DNA of 64,000 nt. It comes from Bacteroides sp. MSB163. Its GTDB lineage: Bacteria; Bacteroidota; Bacteroidia; Bacteroidales; Bacteroidaceae. This document shows, piece after piece, positions 16,823 to 24,995 of the stretch; positions within the stretch are counted from its first letter, which is position 1, and each line of letters starts with the position of its first letter. Both the position numbers and the translations under genes were made by a program. Where the stretch lies: assembly GCF_036416795.1 (NCBI RefSeq), contig NZ_CP143867.1:1116001-1180000 (forward strand). The letters are read 5' to 3'. The notes under the pieces were generated by a model. That model was not told where the DNA came from. It worked only from the letters and a program-made list of their open reading frames with translations, and ran no database searches.

Positions 16823-16859
16823 AAAGGCCGCATCAGACAAAACCGATACGGCCTTTTTC
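16823..16859. terminator. Intrinsic terminator between GH3-like and DUF3078 genes
   Basis: AAAGGCCGCATC pairs with GATACGGCCTTT (one mismatch) and is followed by a T-run on the plus strand and preceded by A-rich sequence for the minus strand. It probably serves the two convergent genes. Confidence 0.8.
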
Positions 16860-16865
16860 ATTTTT

Positions 16866-16910
16866 GTTTCATGCCTTGAAACTGTTAGTTTCACACCGAG
16901 AAACTAACAG
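16866..16910. repeat. Interspersed palindromic repeat with GAAAC/GTTTC units
   Basis: Two hairpin units lie in tandem: TTTC-ATGCCTT-GAAAC, then a perfect 11-bp stem CTGTTAGTTTC (16882-16892) / GAAACTAACAG (16900-16910) with a 7-nt loop. It lies downstream of the terminator and resembles the element at 41197-41302. Confidence 0.65.
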
Positions 16911-16923
16911 CCACCCCAGGCTA

Positions 16924-17805
16924 TCAGAAATTATAGGCTAATCCGATACCCAGTATCTCCTTGAACTGTACCTTCGGTCCTCTTTCAATACCCTCATCAT
17001 TAAAGGTTTTCACATCATTATCATACTTCAGAGTCATATTCAGGGTTGCTGACAGTACTTTATTGATCTTCATACTGATGAGCACATCCCAGTTGACATC
17101 CACATTACCAAAGTCTTTATTATAAGGAGTGAAGAAATCGGCTGTAGTAATCAGATTCACATTTTCCATGACAGGCAGCTCTGCACGGGCTTTCAGGAAA
17201 GCTCCGGCTTCGATCTTAAAGTGATCCCCCGGATCAACACCGAAAGAACCTAAATCAGAAAGATAATCATCGCTCACAAAGGTCATCTTTGTGGAGACAG
17301 GTGAAAGGAATATAGAATAATTACTCTTCGGACGATATTCCATACCCAATGCCACATTAGAATAGGCGGGAGCAAAGAAGTTAGATATATAGTGACTCTT
17401 GTCCGGATAATTATATCCTTTGGCAAATTGAGTATTCAAGTCAGCCATAAGCGTATAATACCAAACTTTAGTGGCTGCATAGCCCAACTGGGTAGATAAT
17501 CCTATCTTATCGGAACTCTTTCTCATCCCTTGCGATTTGGTTTTCGAAAGACCATAATCCAGCACCAGGTTCGTCACCCATAGCCAGTTTCCATTCTTAT
17601 GTGTCAGTGAACCATTCAGGTAAGCATTTCCGGCAATAGAATTCTCACCACCGGCCGACCAGTTTGTCATTGCAGTTTGCGACATATTTATACCTGTCAC
17701 ACCTTTCAGTACCCAAGCTCCTTCTTTATATCCCTTATCGTCCGTTTGAGCAGAGACGATTGTTGCCAAAGTGGCAAATAGTATCATTAAATATATACGT
17801 TTCAT
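16924..17805 (-). CDS. DUF3078 outer-membrane beta-barrel-like protein
   Basis: A 293-residue secreted protein. The signal peptide MKRIYLMILFATLATIVSA is followed by a mature chain of alternating polar and aromatic strands (GLSTQLGYAATKVWYYTLMA and similar) ending in the aromatic LGIGLAYNF, typical of an outer-membrane barrel. The frame runs 11 codons further upstream, but only the Met at 17805 puts the signal peptide at the N-terminus. Function is unknown for the family. A 16-bp palindrome lies 30 nt upstream and may control it. Confidence 0.85.
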   Translation of the reverse strand: MKRIYLMILFATLATIVSAQTDDKGYKEGAWVLKGVTGINMSQTAMTNWSAGGENSIAGNAYLNGSLTHKNGNWLWVTNLVLDYGLSKTKSQGMRKSSDKIGLSTQLGYAATKVWYYTLMADLNTQFAKGYNYPDKSHYISNFFAPAYSNVALGMEYRPKSNYSIFLSPVSTKMTFVSDDYLSDLGSFGVDPGDHFKIEAGAFLKARAELPVMENVNLITTADFFTPYNKDFGNVDVNWDVLISMKINKVLSATLNMTLKYDNDVKTFNDEGIERGPKVQFKEILGIGLAYNF

Positions 17806-17834
17806 ACTGTTATTCGTTTTAATTGTTCCGCAAA

Positions 17835-17850
17835 ACAAAGACGTCTTTGT
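17835..17850. promoter_or_regulatory. 16-bp perfect palindrome upstream of the DUF3078 gene
   Basis: ACAAAGACGTCTTTGT is fully self-complementary and sits 30-45 nt before the DUF3078 start, where a -7 element would be expected. It could be an operator for a dimeric regulator; no regulator is known. Confidence 0.4.
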
Positions 17851-17913
17851 ATTTCAAACAGAGTAAACTATTTTTTTGTTCAGAAACAAATAAAAAGAAT
17901 GATTGTACGGAAA

Positions 17914-18966
17914 TTACAGTATGATACCTCCTCCCAGCAACAAACCTGCCTCATCATAAAATGCTGCAGCCTGCCCGGAAGCAATGGATTCGAGCGGTTC
18001 GCGCAATAGCACATGCAAAAGATTCTCATCTGTTATACTGACAGTGCAATGATTAGCTTGCTTCCGATAGCGAATCCGGACAATGACATCCCCGGAATTC
18101 AGTAAACGGGAAGTATCCACAATATTCCAGTCTTTCAACAGCATTTCCTCTTTGTAAAGAGAAGCGAGAGGAGCAAGTATAACTTCGTTTCTCTCTTTAT
18201 GTATCTCTTTTACGAAAACAGGACGATTCAGATGAATGCCCAGTCCTCTGCGCTGACCAATCGTATAGAAGGGATATCCTTCGTGCCAACCTAAAAAAGT
18301 CCCGCTTTCATCGAGAAATTGTCCTTTTCCCGGCAAAGCATTCTGCGGAACTTCACGCTGCAAGAAAGAGCGGTAATCCATCGGACAGAAGCATACACCG
18401 AGACTGTCCTTTTTGGTTGCCGTCCGTTCAAAGCCCCGCTTGACAGCATAGGCACGCACTTCACTTTTAGTCCAGTCACCCATTGGAAGGAGCATACGTT
18501 CTAAAACGTTCTGTTGCAGTCCCCAGAGGAAAAAAGTCTGATCCTTATCACGGTCGGCAGCCGGGGCTATAAAATAGTAACCATCACAGAAAACTTTACG
18601 TACGTAGTGTCCGGTAGAAATCCAATAAATACCCATTTCATCGGCAATCTTTGCCAGCAACGGCCATTTCAACTCATTGTTACAAAGCGTACAGGGAACA
18701 GGGGTACGGGCGGAAAGATATTCATCTACGAAATAGCGGATAATGCGTTCACGGAATAATTCGCGGGCATCATAGATCATGTGCGGGATATTCAGGCGGG
18801 AAGCGAGAGTACGGGCATCATCCAAAGATTCTTCAAAGCTTTCCGAATCATAGAAACGAAACGTCACACCGGTTACTTCATAACCGGCCTCTTGCAACAA
18901 CATGGCGGCAACAGAACTATCTGTACCTCCACTCATACCTAACAATACACGCTTCTTTGATTTCAT
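17914..18966 (-). CDS. mnmA: tRNA 2-thiouridylase
   Basis: A 350-residue MnmA that thiolates U34 of Lys, Glu and Gln tRNAs. The ATP pyrophosphatase loop is GMSGGTDSSVA (residues 10-20; Thr replaces the usual Val). The catalytic Cys95 lies in PCTLCNNELKW and the second, Cys192, in KKDSLGVCF. TIGQRRGLGI is the usual central-domain motif, and the C-terminal beta-barrel is complete. It is divergent from cysS. The -7 element TACTTTTG at 18972-18979 leaves almost no leader, so the mRNA may be near leaderless. A second MnmA-type gene is common in Bacteroides; none is in this window. Confidence 0.93.
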   Translation of the reverse strand: MKSKKRVLLGMSGGTDSSVAAMLLQEAGYEVTGVTFRFYDSESFEESLDDARTLASRLNIPHMIYDARELFRERIIRYFVDEYLSARTPVPCTLCNNELKWPLLAKIADEMGIYWISTGHYVRKVFCDGYYFIAPAADRDKDQTFFLWGLQQNVLERMLLPMGDWTKSEVRAYAVKRGFERTATKKDSLGVCFCPMDYRSFLQREVPQNALPGKGQFLDESGTFLGWHEGYPFYTIGQRRGLGIHLNRPVFVKEIHKERNEVILAPLASLYKEEMLLKDWNIVDTSRLLNSGDVIVRIRYRKQANHCTVSITDENLLHVLLREPLESIASGQAAAFYDEAGLLLGGGIIL

Positions 18967-18971
18967 GAGTG

Positions 18972-18979
18972 CAAAAGTA
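18972..18979 (-). promoter_or_regulatory. Promoter -7 element of mnmA, very close to the start codon
   Basis: TACTTTTG on the minus strand is a perfect TAnnTTTG and ends 5 nt before the ATG. A weaker TTCCTTTG (18981-18988) stands just upstream and would leave a normal short leader. Confidence 0.45.
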
Positions 18980-19100
18980 ACAAAGGAAAAAGAAAATGAC
19001 TACATTTGCTACTTTAAAAACAACAATGCCAATGAGCTACTATATCTCTGATCATATCAAGAAAAAGAATGAAAGAACTTATTATCTTATGAAAATGTTG

Positions 19101-19108
19101 TAACTTTG
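19101..19108 (+). promoter_or_regulatory. Promoter -7 element of cysS
   Basis: TAACTTTG matches the Bacteroides -7 consensus fully, 30 nt before the cysS ATG. No clear -33 element is seen. Confidence 0.55.
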
Positions 19109-19138
19109 TGCTCTTTAAAAAACTAAAACTCAAACGTT

Positions 19139-20614
19139 ATGGAACATCAACTGACAATTTACAACACCTTAGATAGGAAAAAGGAGCTATTCGTGCCACT
19201 GCACGCTCCACATGTAGGTATGTATGTCTGCGGTCCTACCGTTTACGGTGACGCGCACTTGGGACATGCACGTCCTGCCATTACTTTCGACTTGCTTTTC
19301 CGCTACCTCACCCACTTGGGATATAAGGTACGTTATGTCCGTAACATCACCGATGTAGGCCATCTGGAACATGACGCTGATGACGGAGAAGATAAAATAG
19401 CCAAGAAAGCACGACTGGAACAATTGGAGCCGATGGAAGTAGCGCAATACTACATCAACCGTTACCATAAGGCAATGGAAGCGCTGAACGTACTTTCACC
19501 CAGTATCGAACCGCACGCTTCGGGACACATCATCGAGCAGATAGAGCTAGTGAAAGAAATCCTGAAGAATGGCTATGCTTATGTCAGTGAAGGCTCTGTC
19601 TACTTTGACGTAGAGAAATACAATAAGGATTACCATTACGGAAAACTCTCCGGCCGCAATCTGGATGACGTACTGAACACCACCCGCGAACTGGATGGAC
19701 AAGCTGAAAAGCATAACCCCGCCGACTTCGCCTTATGGAAATGCGCCCAACCGGAGCATATCATGCGTTGGCCTTCTCCATGGAGCGACGGTTTTCCGGG
19801 ATGGCATGCCGAATGTACGGCCATGGGTAAGAAATACCTGGGCGAACATTTCGATATCCACGGTGGCGGCATGGACCTTATCTTCCCTCACCACGAATGT
19901 GAAATCGCCCAATCGGTTGCATCGCAAGGCAATGACATGGTACATTACTGGATGCACAACAATATGATTACCATCAACGGACAGAAGATGGGTAAGTCTT
20001 ACGGTAACTTCATCAATCTGGACGAGTTCTTCAACGGCACACATAAGTTGCTGACACAAGCATACAGTCCGATGACCATCCGCTTCTTCATCCTGCAAGC
20101 CCACTATCGCAGTACGGTAGACTTCAGTAACGAAGCCTTGCAAGCAGCTGAGAAGGGATTAACCCGAATGATGGATGCCTTGAACGGACTGGAAAAGATC
20201 ACTCCGTCCGCCACTTCCAGCGTAGATGTGAAAGCAGTGCGTGAGAAGTGCTATGAAGCCATGAATGACGACTTAAATACCCCAATAGTCATTGCTCATC
20301 TTTTCGACGGAGCCAGAATGATTAACAACATCATTGCAGGCAACGACACCATCACTGCCGATGATCTGAAAGAGCTGAAAGAAACTTTCCATCTCTTCTG
20401 CTTCGATATTCTGGGGTTGAAAGAAGAGAACAATTCGAACGAAGAGCGTGAAGTTGCTTTCGGTAAAGTAGTAGATATGCTGCTGGAAGAGCGCATGAAG
20501 GCCAAAGCCAATAAAGACTGGGCTACCAGTGATAAGATCCGCAATGAACTGACAGCACTTGGTTTTGAGATAAAAGACGGTAAAGACGGTTGCGAGTGGA
20601 AGCTGAATAAATAA
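19139..20614 (+). CDS. cysS: Cysteinyl-tRNA synthetase
   Basis: A 491-residue class I aminoacyl-tRNA synthetase. The HIGH-type motif is HLGH at residues 40-43 and the KMSKS motif is KMGKS at about 283-287. Zinc ligands are visible as Cys31 in YVCGPTVYG, the Cys in WHAECTAMG and the HHECEIAQS block. The C-terminal helical and DALR-like region ends with a Lys/Asp-rich tail. Length matches bacterial CysRS. It is monocistronic: its own promoter stands upstream and a strong terminator follows at 20637. Confidence 0.97.
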   Translation: MEHQLTIYNTLDRKKELFVPLHAPHVGMYVCGPTVYGDAHLGHARPAITFDLLFRYLTHLGYKVRYVRNITDVGHLEHDADDGEDKIAKKARLEQLEPMEVAQYYINRYHKAMEALNVLSPSIEPHASGHIIEQIELVKEILKNGYAYVSEGSVYFDVEKYNKDYHYGKLSGRNLDDVLNTTRELDGQAEKHNPADFALWKCAQPEHIMRWPSPWSDGFPGWHAECTAMGKKYLGEHFDIHGGGMDLIFPHHECEIAQSVASQGNDMVHYWMHNNMITINGQKMGKSYGNFINLDEFFNGTHKLLTQAYSPMTIRFFILQAHYRSTVDFSNEALQAAEKGLTRMMDALNGLEKITPSATSSVDVKAVREKCYEAMNDDLNTPIVIAHLFDGARMINNIIAGNDTITADDLKELKETFHLFCFDILGLKEENNSNEEREVAFGKVVDMLLEERMKAKANKDWATSDKIRNELTALGFEIKDGKDGCEWKLNK

Positions 20615-20636
20615 GCTCCACTACCCTATAAAAAAG

Positions 20637-20675
20637 CTGCCTCCCTCTGATTCAAGCGAATCGAGAGGGAGGCAG
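20637..20675. terminator. Strong bidirectional terminator between cysS and the sulfatase
   Basis: CTGCCTCCCTCTGATTC (20637-20653) pairs with 20658-20675 over 17 bp with one bulged G. A-rich sequence precedes it and TTTCATTT follows, so it can end both convergent transcripts. Confidence 0.88.
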
Positions 20676-20696
20676 TTTCATTTAGAAAAGAGAGTT

Positions 20697-22241
20697 TTAG
20701 TAAGGTATCATATCGGAAAGAATACGTTCCTTATACCAAGGATCGTCTATCGCCTTCAGCTCCTTGCCCATCTCACGGCAAAGCTCCGCAACGATTTCTT
20801 TATTTTCTTCCAACGGAAGGTTATTCATCTGATAAGGATCCTTTTCATCATCAAACAACAGGCTTTTCTTCAGCTTATGATCTTTCTTATCAATATAGAA
20901 AGCCAAAGTATAACGCGCCGTTTTATATCCTCTTGAAGAAGGGAAGTAAGTCTGTACTTTACCGTCCGCATCTTTTTCTCCGTCCAGATTCTGGATATAC
21001 AAAACACCACCGGGGCGTTCAATTTCCGCCTTTTCATCGAAGAAAAGAGGTGCCCAGTTGCGTCCCTGCACATTAGACGGAATGGAATCGCCCAAACCAC
21101 ACAGTCCCAGGACAGTGGGCATAATATCCGGCGCAGACATCAGAAGATTGTCTACACGCGGTTGGATATGGCCGGGATAACGTACCAGGAACGGTATATT
21201 CATAGATTCGGAATAAGGAGAATTCTTCGGATCATCCGTAAACTGGCTACACATTGTTTCACCATGGTCGGAAGCAAAGATCACAATCGTATTCTTATCC
21301 AAACCCTGCTCTTTCAGTGTTTCAAGGATCTGTCCGAAGGCACGGTCTACACCGGTAACAGAGGCAAAGTAGTAGCGGACGCTCTCTGCTTTTTCACGCT
21401 TCTTATCTGCATTGGGACGGATAAGAAGGCTGTCCAGAGGTTGATCTTTGTACAGATTGAAATCTTCTTCCATACAATCATTCAATGAACGGTACGGACT
21501 GTGGGGCGGATTCATACCCACCATTATAAAGAAAGGCTTCTTCGGATCACGCACATTCCCTTCGTTCTTCAGATAGGAAACCACCATCTTGGACTCATGC
21601 AACGGTGACCATTCTTTCGGATCGTGACGATTTCCATCCGTATCCCAGTAACGGGGATTCTTATGTTCATCAAAAGTACCGTAGGAGTACCAGTAATTAA
21701 AGCCGTGACGGCGTTCTTTCGGCGTATAGGCATCCCAGGCAGGTATGCGATCTTCTACATAATGACCGGGACGTTGCGGATCGTTCGGTGTAGGAAAGTC
21801 AGCATGTAACTTACCAAAGTAAGCGCAGTCATATCCGGATTTACTGAATACATCACCTATACAATCCACATCGGCACGCAGGGAACTGATAGGCCGGTCT
21901 GAATTACAGTTCAAAGGTATCCCACTTTTATTGGGATACATCCCCGTCAGCAGCATACCGCGATGAGGGCTACTCAACGGACAGTTACTTTGGGCAGAAC
22001 TTAACACCAGCGCTTCACGGGCAAAGCTATTCAAGTTAGGGGTATGCACCGGATCATTGCGGAAGTTCACCTTGTCGCGAAACCCATCCTGTCCCCAGAA
22101 CTCCATAGCCTGATTACGGTACTGGTCGGGAAAGACATAAATAACATTCGGAAGTTGTGCCTGCTCTTCCTGCTGAGTTTTGCAGCCTTGCAGGGCAAAC
22201 AGGCCCAAGCCTCCCAAAAACAAACTAAACCGATTCATCAT
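20697..22241 (-). CDS. Family S1 sulfatase, Ser-type (GAG sulfatase candidate)
   Basis: A 514-residue sulfatase of the alkaline phosphatase superfamily. After a lipoprotein signal ending FALQGC, the N-terminal metal site NVIYVFPDQYR is followed by CPLSSPHRGMLLTG, where S-S-P-H-R fits the S-x-P-x-R code; the first Ser would be turned to formylglycine by an anaerobic sulfatase-maturing enzyme. FASDHGETM is the second metal site. The frame extends to 22307, but the Met at 22241 gives a proper signal peptide. It follows GH88 by 83 nt, so it likely removes sulfate from chondroitin-type disaccharides; BT3349 of B. thetaiotaomicron is a plausible counterpart (from memory). Confidence 0.88.
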   Translation of the reverse strand: MMNRFSLFLGGLGLFALQGCKTQQEEQAQLPNVIYVFPDQYRNQAMEFWGQDGFRDKVNFRNDPVHTPNLNSFAREALVLSSAQSNCPLSSPHRGMLLTGMYPNKSGIPLNCNSDRPISSLRADVDCIGDVFSKSGYDCAYFGKLHADFPTPNDPQRPGHYVEDRIPAWDAYTPKERRHGFNYWYSYGTFDEHKNPRYWDTDGNRHDPKEWSPLHESKMVVSYLKNEGNVRDPKKPFFIMVGMNPPHSPYRSLNDCMEEDFNLYKDQPLDSLLIRPNADKKREKAESVRYYFASVTGVDRAFGQILETLKEQGLDKNTIVIFASDHGETMCSQFTDDPKNSPYSESMNIPFLVRYPGHIQPRVDNLLMSAPDIMPTVLGLCGLGDSIPSNVQGRNWAPLFFDEKAEIERPGGVLYIQNLDGEKDADGKVQTYFPSSRGYKTARYTLAFYIDKKDHKLKKSLLFDDEKDPYQMNNLPLEENKEIVAELCREMGKELKAIDDPWYKERILSDMIPY

Positions 22242-22324
22242 ATCTTTTAATTTCTTTGAACACCAGGCGTTTTCCTCTGATTTTTCAGAATCACCACGCC
22301 CTTGCATTCACTATTATTCGTTTA

Positions 22325-23539
22325 TTAGAAGAGCTTCTTGTTCGATTCCAGATCTCTTTTACGCATAATTCCTTCCAGGAAGTAATAGTCCGCATAATTC
22401 AACGGAACATCAATCTCAGCACCATGAGGAATACTTCCTACAGAGTGCATCAGAATGAAATTACCGTTTGTGCCCACTTCTGCACGATAAGCCGGAGAGC
22501 CGAGATTTTCCATAATCTTATCTGCTGTTTCCTTATAGTTTTTGCCGGGAATGTATGTACTCAACTCGTACAAAGCAGATGCCGTACATGCAGCGGCCGA
22601 AGCATCACGGGGTTCGTTCGGAATGTTGGGAGCATCAAAATCCCAATACGGTACAAGGTCTTCCGGCAGGTTCGGGTTATTGAAAATAAAGTTATAAATC
22701 TTCTCAGCCATATCAAGGTACTTCTGATCGTGGGTATAACGATAGCACATGGTATATCCGTAAATAGCCCATGCTTGTCCGCGTGCCCAGGCAGATTCGT
22801 CAGCATACCCCTGTGCAGTTTGTTTCTTACGTACCTCACCGGTCACAGGATCATAATCCACTACATGATAACAACTGTTATTGGCACGGAAATGATTTTT
22901 CATGGTGGCATCGGCATGTTTCACGGCAATATTATAATAAGTAGAATCGCCTGAAAGCTTGGAAGCTTCGAACAATAGTTCCAGATTCATCATATTATCT
23001 ATGATAACCGGACATTTCCAGCCGCGTTCTGCCTGCCAGCCTTTATCAGCATCCCAAGATTGAAGTACGCCTGCCGCCGGACGGAAACGGGTAGAAAGGG
23101 ACTTAGCTGTCTGAATAATCACAGGCTTGTATTCTTCTTTACCGGCAAAACGATACCCGTTCAGATAGCTGCAACCAATCATAAAGCCCACATCATGATG
23201 CCAGGTCAGGTATTGCACGGAATCCAGCGCTTCTGTATACTTCTCAGCCAGCGGCAACCATTTCTTATCACCGGTCAACTCATACGTATACCAGATATTA
23301 CCGGGGAAGAAACCAGAACACCAGTCATCAATGGGTACATAAACAATGCTACCATCTTTGTTGATAGTTCTTGGATTCAGAATTTTCCCTGACTTTTCGA
23401 TAATGTCGGTCTGAATGGTTTCCTGCGCCACCGCATTATCAATATTCTCTTGGATAAAGTTGCTCTCGGTCTGCTTCTGACTTGTGCAACCCGCCAAAAC
23501 AAGGAGGGATATTCCCAATGTCGTGAGGATTGTTTTCAT
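22325..23539 (-). CDS. GH88 unsaturated glucuronyl hydrolase
   Basis: A 404-residue (alpha/alpha)6 enzyme that hydrates and cleaves the 4,5-unsaturated uronate left by polysaccharide lyases. The lipoprotein signal ends VLAGC. Conserved acidic sites are Asp in TWHHDVGFMIGC and Asp in IIDNMMNLELLF, matching the two catalytic Asp residues of the family. DESAWARGQAWAIYGYTMCY is the family signature. It is first gene of a two-gene operon with the sulfatase, consistent with periplasmic breakdown of chondroitin or hyaluronan disaccharides. By consuming the unsaturated disaccharide it would also remove the likely signal of the hybrid regulator. Confidence 0.93.
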   Translation of the reverse strand: MKTILTTLGISLLVLAGCTSQKQTESNFIQENIDNAVAQETIQTDIIEKSGKILNPRTINKDGSIVYVPIDDWCSGFFPGNIWYTYELTGDKKWLPLAEKYTEALDSVQYLTWHHDVGFMIGCSYLNGYRFAGKEEYKPVIIQTAKSLSTRFRPAAGVLQSWDADKGWQAERGWKCPVIIDNMMNLELLFEASKLSGDSTYYNIAVKHADATMKNHFRANNSCYHVVDYDPVTGEVRKKQTAQGYADESAWARGQAWAIYGYTMCYRYTHDQKYLDMAEKIYNFIFNNPNLPEDLVPYWDFDAPNIPNEPRDASAAACTASALYELSTYIPGKNYKETADKIMENLGSPAYRAEVGTNGNFILMHSVGSIPHGAEIDVPLNYADYYFLEGIMRKRDLESNKKLF

Positions 23540-23580
23540 AATAATGATTTGTTTATTAAAGTTTCGTATTCTTTCGTCAG

Positions 23581-23647
23581 CAAAAGTAGCGCAGGTTTAC
23601 AGAAAAGACCCTCCTAAATTATACAGGAAAAGGGCAAAATTGTTACA
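23581..23647 (-). promoter_or_regulatory. GH88 promoter with candidate phased operator half-sites
   Basis: On the minus strand a perfect -7 element TACTTTTG (23581-23588) stands 41 nt before the GH88 start. Upstream are TGTAT at 37 nt, TGCCC at 48 nt and TGTAA at 59 nt, the same registers used ahead of the susC genes. The half-sites are degenerate, so this is a candidate only. Confidence 0.45.
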
Positions 23648-23651
23648 TTTG
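23644..23651 (+). promoter_or_regulatory. Promoter -7 element of the thioesterase gene
   Basis: TACATTTG is a perfect -7 match followed by CA, 43 nt before the ATG at 23695. It overlaps the outer end of the divergent GH88 promoter region. Confidence 0.6.
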
Positions 23652-23694
23652 CACATAAATCACACAGATTGAACTTTTTAATCATATCATAAAC

Positions 23695-24099
23695 ATGACC
23701 CTACAAGAATTTTTCAAGAAAGATCTCTTTGCAGAACAAACCGGCGTAGAACTACTGGAAGTACGCGAAGGATATAGTAAAGCACGCCTCGTTATCACGG
23801 AGAATCACCTTAATGCAGGACACCGCACCCAAGGCGGAGCCATCTTCACTCTTGCAGACCTGGCACTGGCCGCCGCTGCCAATTCACATGGCGCACTGGC
23901 TTTCTCCCTGTCTTCCAATATCACCTTTTTGCGCGCCAGCGGACCGGGTGATACGCTGTATGCCGAAGCACGCGAACGTTACATCGGACGTACTACCGGA
24001 TATTACCAGATAGATATCACGAACCAGGACGGGAAGCTGATTGCCACATTCGAGTCCAGCGTATTCAGAAAAGGGGATCCGCTGCCGTTCAAGGTATAG
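23695..24099 (+). CDS. PaaI-family hotdog thioesterase
   Basis: A 134-residue single hotdog-domain protein. The central helix motif NAGHRTQGGAIFTLADLALA carries the Asp expected for PaaI-type acyl-CoA thioesterases, and SSNITFLRASGPGDTLYAEA is the conserved strand pair. Such enzymes form tetramers in the cytoplasm and hydrolyse acyl- or aryl-CoA esters. It is monocistronic, between the divergent GH88 operon and the convergent DUF3108 gene 14 nt away. The substrate is not predictable. Confidence 0.87.
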   Translation: MTLQEFFKKDLFAEQTGVELLEVREGYSKARLVITENHLNAGHRTQGGAIFTLADLALAAAANSHGALAFSLSSNITFLRASGPGDTLYAEARERYIGRTTGYYQIDITNQDGKLIATFESSVFRKGDPLPFKV

Positions 24100-24113
24100 A
24101 GTTATGAGTTATC

Positions 24114-24995
24114 TCATTTCTTCTTTACCACCGACGTCATCGGATAACGATTTCCCTGTACGCTCTTCAGGAAAGCCTTTGCCGACCCGAAGTTAAGATA
24201 CATATCCAGGCGGATCGGGAGATGGTTCTTATCATCCGAGATAAAGAAAGTAATCACTTCTTTCTCTTTTCCTTTCTTATATTCTACAAAAGAGAATACA
24301 AGGCAGCGATAAACCGTATCGTTATTGGCTTTCACATCTTCTTTACCCCGGTAAATCAGCGTTTGTTCTTCTACCTTACGTCCGGTAGCCATAGGGAACA
24401 GAATCCGGTCGCCCACTTTATAATCTGCCGGATCGTACGAACGCGCCTGCGCCAAAATACTCAACATATCGAAGATGCAACGGTTATCACTGTATTCCAT
24501 CTCTTGCGGATCGCGGACCGGATTGTGCCAGACCCGCCTCTGCTTTACGTTGGATACACCATCCTTATATGAAAACCAAGCCTCATCCACCGTATAACGG
24601 TCACCCTCTTCGGCCGCTTTACGGAAGTAGAGCGGCTCCAGCTTTTCACTGACATAGCAAGTCAGCGTATCACGCATCTTAAAGAAGAAATCGGTCTTTT
24701 TACTTCCTACCGAAAGCAGGTTGAAGCGGTAGGCAGGTTGTGACTGATAAGTAGTGGAGAAGGTGGTCAGACTTGCCAGCCCCACCTTCTTCCAGATAAA
24801 CTTCCAGTTAAAATATAAATCGTACATCACGTGCTCGCCGGACTGAAATGCGGTGTTTTGAGCTGTACATTGTGCCTTGGCAGGCGTGGGCATCATCGTA
24901 AGTAACAGTGCTCCCAACAGGCAGAACACCCATCTGCGCTTACCGGTTATTGCCGGAATTGCGGTTATTCTGGTTTCTCTTTTTCTTGTCTTCAT
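24114..24995 (-). CDS. DUF3108 secreted protein
   Basis: About 293 residues from the Met at 24995. A long N-terminal basic stretch leads into the hydrophobic core FCLLGALLLTMM and a signal-cleavage site after TPAKA, so the protein is exported. The mature part (GEHVMYDLYFNWKFIWKKVG, DTLTCYVSEKLEPLYFRKA, FFISDDKNHLPIRLDMYL) is a DUF3108 beta-rich domain of unknown role in the envelope. The chosen start overlaps the 3' end of the upstream Ig-like gene by 56 nt; a GTG at 24929 that lies after that stop is the alternative but gives a signal peptide without positive charge. Start uncertain. Confidence 0.8.
   Translation of the reverse strand: MKTRKRETRITAIPAITGKRRWVFCLLGALLLTMMPTPAKAQCTAQNTAFQSGEHVMYDLYFNWKFIWKKVGLASLTTFSTTYQSQPAYRFNLLSVGSKKTDFFFKMRDTLTCYVSEKLEPLYFRKAAEEGDRYTVDEAWFSYKDGVSNVKQRRVWHNPVRDPQEMEYSDNRCIFDMLSILAQARSYDPADYKVGDRILFPMATGRKVEEQTLIYRGKEDVKANNDTVYRCLVFSFVEYKKGKEKEVITFFISDDKNHLPIRLDMYLNFGSAKAFLKSVQGNRYPMTSVVKKK

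Noticed and set aside
23651..23661. An 11-base match GCACATAAATC shared with 63424-63434 near the lyase operon promoter
   Set aside because: It is A/T-rich, does not keep the same distance to the -7 elements, and overlaps the thioesterase promoter; chance is likely.
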